64,000 bases of DNA from Shinisaurus crocodilurus. Taxonomy: Eukaryota > Chordata > Lepidosauria > Squamata > Shinisauridae. The stretch spans positions 6,698,804 to 6,762,803 of the forward strand of contig CM037878.1 of assembly GCA_021292165.1 (NCBI GenBank), read 5' to 3'. Below, piece by piece: positions 32,161-42,785 of this stretch (within the stretch, counting starts at the first letter, position 1; each line of letters starts with the position of its first letter). The notes below the pieces were generated by a model. The model saw only the letters and a program-made list of their open reading frames with translations. It did not search any database and was not told the DNA's origin. The position numbers were made by a program, and so were the translations under genes.

Positions 32161-32424
32161 AAAAAAATTAAACTCAAGCACCTGGCAAGTTTATCCAATT
32201 AAATAATTGTTTAGCACATGGTGATGATAATGATGGCAATGTTAAAAACAACCAATTTCTTTAAACTTGGAAAACTGCTCCAGGGAGGGGAAAGCCGGCT
32301 TCCTGATGGTCACGGGGGACAGACAGCCGATCAGTGCAGAGCACAGCCCCTTCAGCTGCGATTCCTGCGAACAAAGAGGAAGATGGGTAAAGCGCCTGAG
32401 CATGATGCTTGAGAGAAGGTTGTG

Positions 32425-32616
32425 CTTCTGAACCCGCTCAGTCCCCGCTCGGCCATGAAACTCACTGGGTGACTTTGGGCCAGTCACTGACTCTCAGCTG
32501 AACCTACTTCACAGGGTTGTTGTGAGGATAAAATGGAGAAGAGGATGATGATTATGTAAGCCGCCGTGGGTTCCTTGGAGGAAAAAAGGCGGGGTATAAA
32601 TATAATAAATAAATAG
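32425..32616 (+). mobile_element. tRNA SINE with L2-like tail, 5'-truncated
   Basis: CCGCTCGGCCATGAAACTCA, GTGACTTTGGGCCAGTCA, GGGTTGTTGTGAGGATAAAA and tail GGTATAAATATAATAAATAA. The tRNA head is mostly missing. Confidence 0.75.
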
Positions 32617-33579
32617 AAATAAAAATAAAACAGAGTGAGTGCCTTTCCACAGCAGGATCACTGCACACATTATGCATGCGTCTGGATGCACCCATACTTA
32701 TAGGTTTGTGTGAATACTTTATGCCCTTAATTTGCTCCAGGTCAGACACTTGCACTGCTGCTGAATACAGCTGAAACTGATCTGGGTGCGGGGGGGGGGG
32801 GGCGACGACAAATTCTCACTCAAATGCTCCAGTGTCGAAATCTGCATGTGACAAAAACTCTTCTCAAAATCTGTGCTTCAAACATTGGCCTGGTGAAAGA
32901 GGGCCCGATTCACACAGTGCTGTGGTGAGATACGGGCTTCTCGTTTCTGTCTTCTTCGCAATGGCCCAACTTGCACCAGGAGCACAACTCGCCATGTTGT
33001 GCTTCCACCCCCCTCCAGAGGCTGGTGAGCTTTGATCTAAACGGAGAAAGCATCCAGAATCAGGCCGGCAGAAGGCCTTGAACTGAGGACCCCCGACCCG
33101 AGGGATGGCAGGTGGGCATTCACCCAGAGCGCCCTCACACAGTTCTGGCCAAAGGAGGGAATTGCAGGAGTGACTCCCACGCCAGCAAAGGAATCCCCGG
33201 TCCTTGCGCCCCGCGGAGCAGAGCAGGTCAGGGGAGCGGGAAGGGGATCATTATTTAACACACTGTGCAAGGACGCAGCCTTCTCCTTTACAACATCCAG
33301 ATCTATTCATTCGTTTCCACCCCACCCTATTAATGATGATGATGATGGTTTTTTTCTGGTGCTTGGCAGAGATGAAAAACAGCGACGGTTGCTTGGAGCC
33401 GTCCTGCTTTCACCTCCTCCGTGCTTTGGGAGCGCGCGTGGGTGATGGAAGTCGCGCTGGCATGCAGAGCGCAGAGGGAAAGAAGGAACAATTGCTCAGG
33501 GCCAGCCTGACCGCACAGGAGATGGCAGCGGGGGGGGGGGGGCGAAGAGAATTTAAGGGGTGCCATGCACAAAGGCTCT
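32617..33579. other. Intergenic, nothing recognised
   Basis: G-runs at 32791-32802 and 33530-33542, and an ATG/GAT microsatellite at 33333-33347. No gene. Confidence 0.4.
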
Positions 33580-33586
33580 TAAAAGG

Positions 33587-33988
33587 CTTATCTCAAGGAG
33601 CGCCTCCCTCCAGCAACACCAAGTAGGCCGCTCAACAAGGTCTGCCACGGACGGCCTTCTCCTTATCCCATCAGCCAGAGCAGCCAGGCTGGTGGGGACT
33701 AGGAAGAGGGCCTTCTCTGTGGCGGCCCCCACATTATGGAACTCCCTCCCTAGTGACCTTCGCCATGCCCCCTCCGTGATGATGAGCTTCCGCCGTGCAT
33801 TAAAAACATGGCTGTTCAGGCGGGAATATGGGGTGGGTTAGGTTTTTTAATGAGAATTTTTTATATTGTTTTAATCATTATATTTTATTGTGTTGTTTTG
33901 CTGTATTTTAATTGTACATCGCCCAGGGTGGCCGGGTGGCCGGCCAGATGGGCGATTAATAAATATAATAAATAAATAAATAAATAAA
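33587..33988 (+). mobile_element. L2-like LINE 3' end with target duplication
   Basis: Starts at the YLKERL codons, with a local CCTCCCTCCAG duplication that shifts the frame, and an ATGATGATG expansion in the MSFRRALK codons. Ends [12 protein letters not shown] plus UTR and tail. TAAAAGG flanks both ends (33580-33586, 33989-33995). Confidence 0.87.
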
Positions 33989-33995
33989 TAAAAGG

Positions 33996-34236
33996 ATTAG
34001 ACAGCTCTGCCCATTATGCTAAGCCCTGATTTCTCAATGGAGCCTCCTGAGTGCAGGCGCAGACAACCGGGCAAATGTGGCGGCTCCCTGCTCACCGCTG
34101 AAACAAGCAGTGCAAGCAATTCATCCTCCCGCCCACGTTCACGTTGACCCGTGTGGCAGCCAGGTGTTGTGCTAATGTTCATTTGTCGCTTTTAATTCAC
34201 AAGAAAATTAATCCACCACCAGTTGCCATTCACGGA

Positions 34237-34271
<35 letters not shown>

Positions 34272-34430
34272 ACGAGAGCATTCGTGATCATCAAATCCAT
34301 CCGCGCCGCTGTATCATCTTACAAGCCAACGGACATGCCTGATGGCCCTCATGCCCTGCTTGTGTTGTGCGCTTCCTGGAAGCAACTGGCCAGCCGCCAT
34401 TGGGGGAAAGGACCACGGAGGAAAGCCGGG
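33996..34430. other. Intergenic with (GT)n
   Basis: (GT)n at 34241-34268. The preceding 34140-34230 stretch is unique-looking (GTCGCTTTTAATTCACAAG). No gene. Confidence 0.45.
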
Positions 34431-34765
34431 GTCAGGAGCCTCAGGCTCAGGGACCAAATCCAGCCCAGCAGAAGTCCTAGTCCAGCCCCCATGGGGTTTC
34501 CCGGAAGGCCCCACCCTTTTCCCTGACCACCAATCATTCGGTGCTTTCTTGGCTTTTGTGCGGTTTTTTCCTCATCCTAAAAGGTTGAAATTCCTCTACC
34601 TAAGCCTGAGTTCCTGGCAGGAAGAGCTTGACGCTACAATATGCTGCCATTGGGGCTATTTTGGCCCCAAACCTTTTGCCTTTGACCCCCCTCCCCCACC
34701 ACTGGAATGTGGCCACCAAAAAATAGGATTCAGCCTTCGGGCTGCAAGAGGTTCAACGCTGCTGG
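34431..34765 (-). mobile_element. hAT-like MITE, family F, inverted copy
   Basis: On the minus strand: GTTGAACCTCTTGCAGCC, GGCTGAATCCTATTTTTTGG, CATTCCAGTGGTGGGGGAGG, CAAAGGCAAAAGG and GAGGAAAAAACCGCAC. The most complete copy of family F; the duplication is not resolved. Confidence 0.6.
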
Positions 34766-35148
34766 ACGAAGTGGACTCCTGGTCTGCGCCAGCAAGGCTC
34801 TTCTTCTTACGCTCTTACGCTGGGATGCCCTTAGGGCAATATCTGCCAAGGTCTTTCAAAAGACACCCACTCTGCCTCCCGGGCATCTACCTGCGGGCAA
34901 AGGGCAACCGCGTTGGTGTTTGTTGACACATTTCACACCTCCACTCCTTCTTACTAATTTGGGCGATGTTTGGCCAATTCCCAGTTCCCTTATCTTTTAG
35001 TTAAACAAGCTGGAACTTAATTATTTTTTTAGGCAGTAATTGTTAGGAGCTGAACAAAAGGACTGCGGGAAAGCAAAGGGAAGCCAATGCCGCCCTGGGG
35101 TTCGCGGAAGTGACATTTACGGACCTACATTAAAAGGTACAGGAATGA
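34766..35148. other. Intergenic with a retroposon scrap
   Basis: GACGAAGTGGACTCCTGGTC...CAGCAAGGCTCTTCTTC (34759-34808) is the tail of the squamate retroposon family. Nothing else recognised. Confidence 0.45.
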
Positions 35149-35156
35149 AGGGTAGG

Positions 35157-35322
35157 CAGGGCCGGTGCTACCATTAGGCCAACTAGGCAGCTGCCTAGGG
35201 CGCAGGGCTAAAGGGGGCACCAGAAACCTTGAAAAAAAAAAATACAGCACTCTCAAGTGGGAAGGGGGTGTGCTAAATATCTGATCTTGCCTAGGGCACC
35301 AAACTGCCTTGCACCGGCCCTG
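35157..35322. mobile_element. hAT MITE, family H, copy 1 (166 bp)
   Basis: TIR CAGGGCCGGTGC / GCACCGGCCCTG and perfect 8-bp duplications AGGGTAGG (35149-35156, 35323-35330). Internal CCTAGGGCGC and GCCTAGGGCACC. Same length as the copy at 58502. Confidence 0.92.
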
Positions 35323-35330
35323 AGGGTAGG

Positions 35331-35750
35331 GCAGGAGATAGAAACGAGAGCATCATTGTATGAAAGCAGGTTGGGAATAATTCCAGATTCTGGACTTTGT
35401 GCCTATTCATTGTTAGGCACAAAATCAGATTGGAGAAGCCAACTGCCTGTGATCCATTATCTGCAGCACCCAAGAGTCAACGAATTGGCCACAGAGGGGG
35501 GGGGGCACAGACAGTTGACAGTGAAGAAGCTCCCATTGGTGAGGAAACTGGAAGGTTGGTTTTGCCTCGGGGAAAATGCCGCTCAGGGCCCAGGGACAAG
35601 AAGGCCCGTGTGGGGAATGGAGGCAGAGAGGCAGAGGGCGCAAACGGAGGGCGAGGCGGGGAGGGAGGCAGCACAAACGTTGCCCGTTGATTCCAAAGGA
35701 ACAGCTGCGACGTCTTGGGCTGCAAGTCACATCTCTAGTCACATGCACTA
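35331..35750. other. Intergenic, nothing recognised
   Basis: Purine-rich right half; no gene. Confidence 0.4.
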
Positions 35751-35754
35751 GTTA

Positions 35755-35830
35755 CATCCCCCAGCCGGCATGGCTGGCTGGGGGATGATGGGAGTCGTAG
35801 GCCAACACATCTGGAGGGCATCCGGTAGTG
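35755..35830. mobile_element. Family B palindrome, right part
   Basis: CCCAGCCGGCATGGCTGGC, GATGATGGGAGTCGTAGG, CCAACACATCTGGAGGGC. The left arm is missing. Confidence 0.6.
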
Positions 35831-35874
35831 GAAGGCAGCAATAGCGTATGAGAACGTGAAACATTCTCTGCATG

Positions 35875-36100
35875 TTCTCTGCTGCACCATCATTGCCAGG
35901 CAGCCGCCTTTCACTGAGTCAGCCCACTGGCCCATCTATCCCACTGTGGTCTCCTCAGACTGGCAGTGGCTCTCAGTGTCTCAGGGTGGAGAGATCCCTA
36001 TCCCAGGCCAGGGATCCTTTTACCAGAGATTCTTTTCAAGCCTGGACCTTTCGCAAGCAAAGCTTCCGTTCTAACCACTGAGCTATGACTTCTTCTCCCC
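35875..36100 (-). mobile_element. tRNA-derived SINE, minus strand
   Basis: CACTGAGTCAGCCCACTGG, TGGCAGTGGCTCTCAGTG, and the inverted tRNA head TCTAACCACTGAGCTATGA. Confidence 0.7.
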
Positions 36101-36109
36101 ACAAAACCG

Positions 36110-36200
36110 TGAGTCTTTCCTCCCAGGAAAGGTGCTTCAACCCCCTTGATCATTTTGACTGCACTTTTCTGCCTTTCTTCTTTGTGTGCAAAGATCCAGT
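36110..36200 (-). mobile_element. CR1/L3-like remnant, minus strand
   Basis: CCCCCTTGATCATTTTGACT and TTCTGCCTTTCTTCTTTG match the LINE codons also seen at 60380-60500. Confidence 0.45.
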
Positions 36201-36760
36201 CCCCTTCTAGCCTTCATGTATGGGGCCGGGTAGAATTTGAACCTGCAGCCCTGCGGGTGCAAGCTTGAAGACAACGCCGTCACCAAACCAAACACTCCCG
36301 CTTCGCATCAATCTCCCAGTGCCACACTCCAGTGAAGAATCAAATATGTTTAAGCTCTTTGCTTTCAACGGGCTGCTTAAACGTACTTACCTCTGGCTTG
36401 GATCGTAGCCCAAAGCCCCAGTCATGAACCAGGATGCGGCACAGCCAGGTGCTAAATAAACACACACGGAAACAAAAACACCTGCCCCCGTGCCGTGTGC
36501 GCTTTGAATGGGAGCAAGAGATGGATGCTCTTTTATGCCCCCTTCTCAAAAGTAGTGAGATGCAGTGGTCCAGCCCGGCTAGGGCTGGACTTTGGGGTCA
36601 AAGTCCAGGGCTCCCAAAAGCACCAGCCAAAGAGCAGCAGGTGATGAGGGCAGCAGAAGCAAAGCACATTTTATTCCTGTAGTCATTGTGATTTAAGTGA
36701 GCTTAAAATGCAAAACTGGAGTGCTCCGAGTTGTTATCATGGTGGTGGTAGTAGTAGTAC

Positions 36761-36804
<44 letters not shown>

Positions 36805-36930
36805 ATTCAGGGATGGCAAACAGTTTTGTTGTTGCTGTTCTAACATATCAGGAATGTAGAAGCAGTTGTGAAATATGGAGTTGTGGTGAGGGTGAAGAGA
36901 AGTGTGAGTTGTGTACTTCACGACTAAAGT
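36201..36930. other. Intergenic with (GTT)n
   Basis: (GTT)n of about fifteen units at 36761-36804. No gene; homopolymeric Cys/Asn frames are artefacts. Confidence 0.6.
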
Positions 36931-36934
36931 AATA

Positions 36935-37045
36935 CACATCCACAACCCTATTTAAAAGGCTTACAACTCCCAGCATGCCCCAGCCAGCAGAGCTGGGAGT
37001 TGTAAGCCTTTCTTCCTGCCTAAACTTGCACAGGGTTGTGCCTGT
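36935..37045. mobile_element. Family C palindrome, diverged
   Basis: ACAACCCTATTTAAAAGGC, TTACAACTCCCAGCATGCCC, the inverted GGGAGTTGTAAGCC and CTAAACTTGCACAGGGTTGT. Confidence 0.6.
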
Positions 37046-37846
37046 GGCCATCTGAAAGGTGCCCCTGCAAAGACCATTGAGTCCAGGGTTTAAAATTTCC
37101 TAGCTGCAACGCAGCACCGCTGATGCGAAGCTCAGGTCAGCCTCTGGAAGATCTGCTTCCTTTAGAGGAGAGAGAGCAATGGCCTCTCTTGGGTGTCTTT
37201 GTTCCTGGGCCTGTCCCACTGGTCATGGTTGAACAATTATCCCAGTCCGGACTGTATTAGAGATGCAGGTTTGGTGGCTCCTAGGACATCTGTGGGCACC
37301 GGCTCCACCCCTTCCAGACGCTACTAGCAACAGAACTTTGAGACACCCATCTTAAGGGCCGTGTTAACATCTGGGCAGTGTACATTGTTTGGTGAAAGAG
37401 CCTTCTTACCTTGCCACATGGGGTGAAGTGGGCAGCTGTTTGTCACCCTGAAAAACGATTCCTCTGTGAATCAAAGTTAGTGCGCCAGCATACGTGCGGG
37501 CTTCTTGTCATCCTCCAAGAACAATTCAGGGTGGTGATGGTGACTGTGAAGGAAGGGGGGCTGGCTGGCTCTGCCACCCCACCCTTTCCACTAAAGACCA
37601 GAGATCCCAGGTGCCAGACTGCCAGCCTTAGCTCTGCAGTCCTGACTTTGGCTCTCTCAGGGACTTGCCCTCGTCTATACCCTGGATTTAGCGCTGAACC
37701 ACAGAGGGACCACACACGCCATGTGGGGTAAAACCAAGAAGGTTTATTCAGGTAAACAGATTACAACAAAAGGTGGGAAATGAGGGAAGGAGAAAAGGTG
37801 GGGAGACACTTTGGTATACACAGTAGAGCTACAAAATAATAAAGCT
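37046..37846. other. Intergenic, nothing certain
   Basis: No gene. ACCACACACGCCATGTGGGG then GGTTTATTCAGG near 37705-37750 might belong to an LTR, but boundaries cannot be found. Confidence 0.4.
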
Positions 37847-37847
37847 G

Positions 37848-37849
<2 letters not shown>

Positions 37850-37898
<49 letters not shown>

Positions 37899-38478
37899 AT
37901 TTATTTATCGCCCATCTGGCCGGCAACCGGCCACCCTGGGCGATGTACACAGAATAAAATACATAAATGCAATAAAATACATTAAAACAATATAAAAATT
38001 TTAAAATCTTAACCCACCCCATATTCCCGCCTGAACAACCAGGTTTTTAATGAGCGACGGAAGCTCATCAGAGAGGGGGCATGGCGGAGGTCACTCGGGA
38101 GAGAGTTCCACAGTACGGGGGCCGCCACAGAAAAGGCCCTCTTCCTCGTCCCCACCAGTCTAGCTGCTCTGGCTGAAGGGACAAGGAGAAGGCCATCCGT
38201 GGCAGATCTTGTTGAGCGGCCCACTTGGTGTTGCTGGAGACGCTCCTTGAGATAAACTGGACCAGAGCCGTATAGGGTTTTAAAGGTCAAAACCAACACC
38301 TTGAATTCGGCTCGGCAAGCAACTGGTAGCCAGTGCAAATCCTTCAGCACTGGCGTGATGTGATCCCGCCGGCGGCTGCCTTTAACCAGACGAGCCGCCG
38401 CGTTCTGTACCAGCTGCAGCTTCCGGACCGTCTTCAAGGGTAACCCCACGTAGAGTGCATTACAGTAGTCTAGGCGAG
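37850..38478 (-). mobile_element. L2-like LINE 3' end, minus strand
   Basis: Minus-strand frame [20 protein letters not shown] through [20 protein letters not shown] to [12 protein letters not shown], then the GGCCGGTTGCCGGCC UTR block. The tail at the left has expanded into (ATT)n, 37850-37895. Confidence 0.88.
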
Positions 38479-39299
38479 AGGAGAGTAGTCCTTATATCTC
38501 CCAGGCACTCACTTGCCCTGGGGGCCGGTCTTCTTCAGGGCTTGTTTCAGCAAAGCCCTACCACACGTGCAGACCACCACACCCACCCTAAGGTCCGGGA
38601 TGGGTGGCCCTCTTCAGGGCTTACCTCAGCCAAAGCCCTCATTCAGCGAGTTTCACCAGGAGCCACCTGGACAGTCCGAAGACCTGGACCTCCGCGCAGC
38701 TTGCTGCCCATGATCAACAACCAAAACCAGAAGCCACAGCTGGCAATATAGATTCTCTCTCCCCCCCTCCTCTTTTCAGTAGCTCAGCTGTCTTTAGCCA
38801 ATCAGGATGAACTTCACCTGGCCAGGCAGGGGGAGGGGTGGTGGTTCTTCGCTCATGACCAGGGGGCTTTCATTTGCATGCCAAAGGGCCTGGTCATATA
38901 GACATCAGCCATGCCTCATCAGATAACTTATGCACATTTCGACCCTCCCAGCCCTTAGCTGGGATTACCTGGTTTACACATGAGGTGTGTGTGTGGGTGT
39001 GTGTGTGTGTATGTTGTGTAGGAAACTCTGAGGCCTTTTCTTCCACAGTGACTGACCGATGAAGCTTGGGCAGGACGTTCTCAAATGTCCATCTCTTGCT
39101 TGAGAAACAAGAAAGCTCGAGCTGAGTTAGGTCTAATTTCCAGGCAGCGCAATGCGATGTGATGGCCTTCTGTTTCCCACTTGGCCACTAGATGGCAGTG
39201 AGGAGGAAGGCCTTTGCCAGCAGCGGGTCTGGGAAAAAAGCTGAACTTCTGGACTCTGTTCAGGTATCAGGTGAACTCTTTTCAGAGATAATGAAGTAC
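38479..39299. other. Intergenic with CTCF-type motif and (GT)n
   Basis: Imperfect (GT)n near 38984-39016, an ATTTGCAT octamer at 38872-38879, and CCAATCAG at 38798. No gene recognised. Confidence 0.45.
39185..39198 (+). promoter_or_regulatory. Consensus CTCF-binding motif
   Basis: CCACTAGATGGCAG fits the CCASYAGRKGGCRS core exactly, in the forward orientation, in sequence not covered by a repeat I recognise. Confidence 0.65.
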
Positions 39300-39720
39300 G
39301 GAGTGATGGGGATGGGTGAGAAATTCGTTTGGTTCACATACCAAATCCACACCTCCCGAATCTACACACAAACCGGAATGCAGTTATACAGCGATATCTG
39401 CACAGTTCTGAATTTTGCCATGCGGGTAGGATTTTTTTTTTTTTAAAAAAAAAATGCATACCGAAATGCATATAATGGGGCAAGTGCACACAAAAAATGC
39501 ATTACATTGGGAGAAATTGCTTGCAAAAATGCATACATTAGGAAAAATGCATAGATTAGAAGAAATATGCACAATAAAACACACACATTTTCATACAGAC
39601 TTTTAGGGCGGGGGGGATTGCAAACTGATATGGAAATGGACTGGAATGAAAATTAATGTTGGGAAAAATGAGAAATCGAGCAGAATCGAACTTGGCAGAT
39701 TTGTCCAAGCCATTGGACAA
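39300..39720 (+). repeat. AT-rich ATGCATA minisatellite-like element
   Basis: Degenerate units of AAAAATGCATACATTAGGA occur in series with a T/A run at 39430-39452. Related to 61044-61520 and 18580-18850. Starts near GATGGGGATGGGTGAGAAAT. Confidence 0.5.
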
Positions 39721-39743
39721 GAAATAATTAAACTAGTAGTTAA

Positions 39744-40527
39744 TTTATTTATTTATTTATTTATTTATTATATTTATCAATCGCCCATCTGGCCGGTCAC
39801 CCGGCCACCCTGGGCGATGTACAATTAAAATACAATAAAACACAACAAAATATAATAATTAAAACAATATAAAAAATTCTCATTAAAAACCTAACCCACC
39901 CCATATTCCTGCCTGAACAGCCATGTTTTTAATGCACGGCGGAAGCTCATCACGGAGGGGGCATGGCGAAGGTCACTAGGGAGGGAGTTCCATAATGTGG
40001 GGGCCGCCACAGAGAAGGCCCTCTTCCTAGTCCCCACCAGCCTGGCTGCTCTGGCTGATGGGATAAGGAGAAGGCCGTCCGTGGCAGACCTTGTTGAGCG
40101 GCCTACTTGATGTTGCTGAACAGCCTCCTGGGGCAGCACTCTGCAGACGCAATGAAGGCAGCATAGAAATTCTTTTTTGCTGCCTCCATTGCGTCTGCAG
40201 AGTGCTGCCCCAGGAGGCTGTTCCAAGTGGTCCGGAGTCTGGTCGGTCCAGTCGCTCCGGACCCACTGGAACAGTCAAAAGCCTCCTGTGAGGCTTTAGC
40301 GAAGCACTTTGCAGATAAAATCGATCGGATTAGGAGTGGGATATCGTGCGTCGTGGACACAGGGAGTGAGCGGGAGGAGGCCAATGGCAGACCGGTTTTG
40401 TGGGATCGGTTTCGGCTTCTTCCTTCTGATGAAGTGGACAAGGTGCTTTCATCTGTGAGGCCGACCACCTGCTTGCTTGACCCTTGCCCATCCTGGCTCA
40501 TCATGAGCTGCAGGGAGACACTGGGTG
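39744..40527 (-). mobile_element. L2-like LINE with inverted 5' part
   Basis: 39744-40117 is the minus-strand 3' end ([15 protein letters not shown] to KTWLFRQEYGVG). 40178-40527 is an upstream ORF2 linker on the plus strand: CEALAKHFADKIDRIRSG, DEVDKVLSSVRPTTCLLDPC. A 46-bp segment is present in both orientations (40118-40163 and 40178-40223), forming a hairpin. AGTTAA flanks the whole (39738-39743, 40528-40533). Confidence 0.8.
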
Positions 40528-40533
40528 AGTTAA

Positions 40534-40641
40534 GGGTGCAATCCTATGCATGTTTAGACAGAAAAAAAGTCCTTCAACTCCCAACATTCCGCAGCCAGCA
40601 TAGGACTTTTTTCCTGTCTAAACATGCATAGGATTGCACCC
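40534..40641. mobile_element. Palindromic MITE, family C, complete (108 bp)
   Basis: GGGTGCAATCCTATGCATG arm, CTGTCTAAACATGCATAGG inverse, ending GGATTGCACCC. TAA lies on both sides (40531-40533, 40642-40644), as PIF/Harbinger elements make, though the assignment is tentative. Confidence 0.75.
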
Positions 40642-40649
40642 TAAAATGC

Positions 40650-41185
40650 AAGTAAAGGGGGACATGGCAGAGGTACATAAAATTATGCATGTCATCATGG
40701 CGACAGTGAATAATACTAGATAATACCTCACTGGAGTCATCCAGTGAGACTGGATGGTGGGAGATTCAGGACAGAAGAAAAGGACTCCTTCACACAGTGC
40801 AAAGCTAAATTCTGGAATTTGTAGCAGAAGGCGTGGCGATGGCCACCAACTTGGATGGCTTTAAGCGAACTAATGGAGGATAAGGTGATCGATGTCTTGG
40901 TTTGTCATGGTACCTTGAGCTTACCCACAGAAGCCTGATTGCCACTCTTTTAGCTGGTGATCATATCAGTTTAGCGGGAAAGAAATGGCAACATTATCTG
41001 CTAAGTAACTGGGGCTACATCCATAGAGGAACTGAGTAATTCTGAATCCTAGGGACTGATGGGGAACATGAGTGGGACGGTGCTGTTGCACGGGTGGGCT
41101 TCCCAGTGGGGCACCTGTGTGGACAGAAAGTTGGGCTAGAGAGGCCTTTGGGCTCACCCAGCTCTCCTTAGGTCCTTAAAAGAGT
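40650..41185 (+). mobile_element. Squamate retroposon/LINE 3' region
   Basis: GACATGGCAGAGGTACATAA, ACTTGGATGGCTTTAAGCG, GGAGGATAAGGTGATCGATG, then GATGGGGAACATGAGTGGGA and GGGCTAGAGAGGCCTTTGG. It appears to join the short 3' fragments seen elsewhere to an upstream body. Clade unassigned. Confidence 0.55.
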
Positions 41186-41717
41186 TCTCTTGTATACCTC
41201 CTTCCTGTATAGCACACACACACCCTAAATTCCACCCCACAGTAGAAATGGGGCATCACTTAAAAGCCGCAGGGCAGAGCGATGCCTCTCATTGCATTCA
41301 GTCTCTGCCAGGGAGGATGGAGGCAGCTGTGAGGCCTCTGGTGGCACTCAAAGCATCCAGCCGGTGCTAATGTCAACACAGAAGCAGCTCATCAAAGCCT
41401 GTTACTGTAAATGATCAAATTGGAGATGGCTCAATTAAAGTGCGGGGCCACGGGTGCCCCTCGTGCCCCCTTGCTGCTTGGCATCTCTCCGTTGCACATT
41501 AACTCCACTGGTTGATGTGCAATGTCCAGGCCTTGCCTTCTCGGCCGTCAGCGAGCTGAGGAAGGAGTTGTCATTATTGCAGAAGCTCTCGGACAGCTGG
41601 AATCTAATTAGTTCATTTCTTAAATTTATATCCTGATTCTTGCCCTTTGAACCAATGCCTTAGAGACATATGTATATATATATTTAAAGATATGAAAAAT
41701 ATGTCTTTGTTAAAAAC
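41186..41717. other. Intergenic, candidate conserved non-coding element
   Basis: 41395-41640 is free of repeats I know and has homeodomain-like TCAATTAAAG and TCTAATTAGTTC. No coding evidence. A TATATA tract lies at 41670. Confidence 0.4.
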
Positions 41718-41940
41718 CCAGACATAGGAAGCTGCTTTGAAGGCTGTCAGAGTATTTGTCAATTTAGTCCAGTATTGTCTTTCTCTGACTGTCAGTGGTT
41801 CTCCAGGGGTTTTCGGGCAGAGAAGGGTCCATCCTATCACCTGCTACCTGACTGAGGTCCTCCTTGCACCTGGAGGTGCTGCTGCGGATCTGGAGCCTTC
41901 TGCATGCAAAGCAGGGGCTCCATCACTGAGTTGCATGAGT
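41718..41940 (-). mobile_element. tRNA-derived SINE, minus strand
   Basis: CATAGGAAGCTGCTTTGAAG, CAGTATTGTCTTTCTCTGAC, CTTCTGCATGCAAAGCAGG and the inverted head CTCCATCACTGAGTTGCAT. Confidence 0.78.
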
Positions 41941-41944
41941 GATG

Positions 41945-42785
41945 CTGGATGGGGATGATTGAGTTGTAGTCCAACACATCTCAGGGATGGGGACTCGGAC
42001 TCGAGGACTCGACTCGTGAGTCGGACTGAGTCCCCCCTCTGACTCGACTCGGACTCGAGTCCCAATATTTTTAATGGGACTCGAGACTCGACTCGGGACT
42101 CGAGACCAAGGACTCGTCAACATCCCTGGGCTGTGCCAGGAGTGGAGAGAAGCATGATCACCGGTGAAGAGCGCATGGAAGCGAGGCGCGCCGCTGCTCG
42201 GCCACTATGGACAGCAACCAGGAGTGCAGCCCCAACGATGTGTTGAGATTTATTTTGATTGATGTGTTGTTGTGGGGGGTTTGGGTTAGGGTCAGACATT
42301 TTGGGTTTGGCTGCCTCTGCCTGCCTGTTTGGGGTTCCCAGCCTCCTCTGCCTGCCTGGTCTCTTCTTGACCTGTTCAACAGTTGAATTGTCCAAGACAA
42401 AGGCCTCTGCCTGCCTGCTTTGGGGTTCCCTGCCTCCTCTGCCTGCCTGGTTATTTTGGGTTCGTCTGCCTGGTCTGTTCTTGCCAAAATCAGTTGCAGA
42501 GTTTTGAAATAAAAAGGCACACTTGTGCTTAGAATTTATTTAAGTCACACATCTGAAGTAGCCTTATTTTGTTGGGGGGAAACCCCATTGATTTTAATAA
42601 GGACTCGTGGAGTCAGTTTTGGGAGTGACTCAGGACTCGTGACTCGTGAGTCACCATTTTGGACCAAGGACTCGGACTCGGACTCGAGACTCGGGTCCAA
42701 AGACTCGTGACTCGACTCGTGACTCGAGACCAAGGACTCTTCAACATCCCTGACACATCTGGAGGGCACCAGGTCGGACATGGCT
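41945..42785. mobile_element. Family B half-palindrome, host of nested hAT
   Basis: GATGATTGAGTTGTAGTCC and AACACATCT at the left, and ACACATCTGGAGGGCACCAG at the right, become a continuous family B arm once 41982-42760 is removed. Confidence 0.75.
41982..42752. mobile_element. hAT-type element with GACTCG hexamer arrays (771 bp)
   Basis: Ends CAGGGATG / CATCCCTG with perfect 8-bp duplication ACACATCT (41974-41981, 42753-42760). GACTCG occurs about 12 times in the first 146 bp and about 11 times in the last 155 bp. A second copy of the right terminus lies inside (42106-42127). The centre has a duplicated GGGGTTCCC...CCTCCTCTGCCTGCCTGG block. No transposase frame is seen, so it is non-autonomous. 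Confidence 0.88.

Noticed and set aside
37700..38960. Possible minus-strand LTR around the L2-like insertion
   Set aside because: An AATAAA complement, octamer and CCAAT were seen, but the orientations conflict and no TG/CA ends or target duplication could be found.
42117..42520. Frames inside the GACTCG hAT element as a transposase
   Set aside because: No hAT DDE or dimerisation motif, and the frames span an internal duplication.
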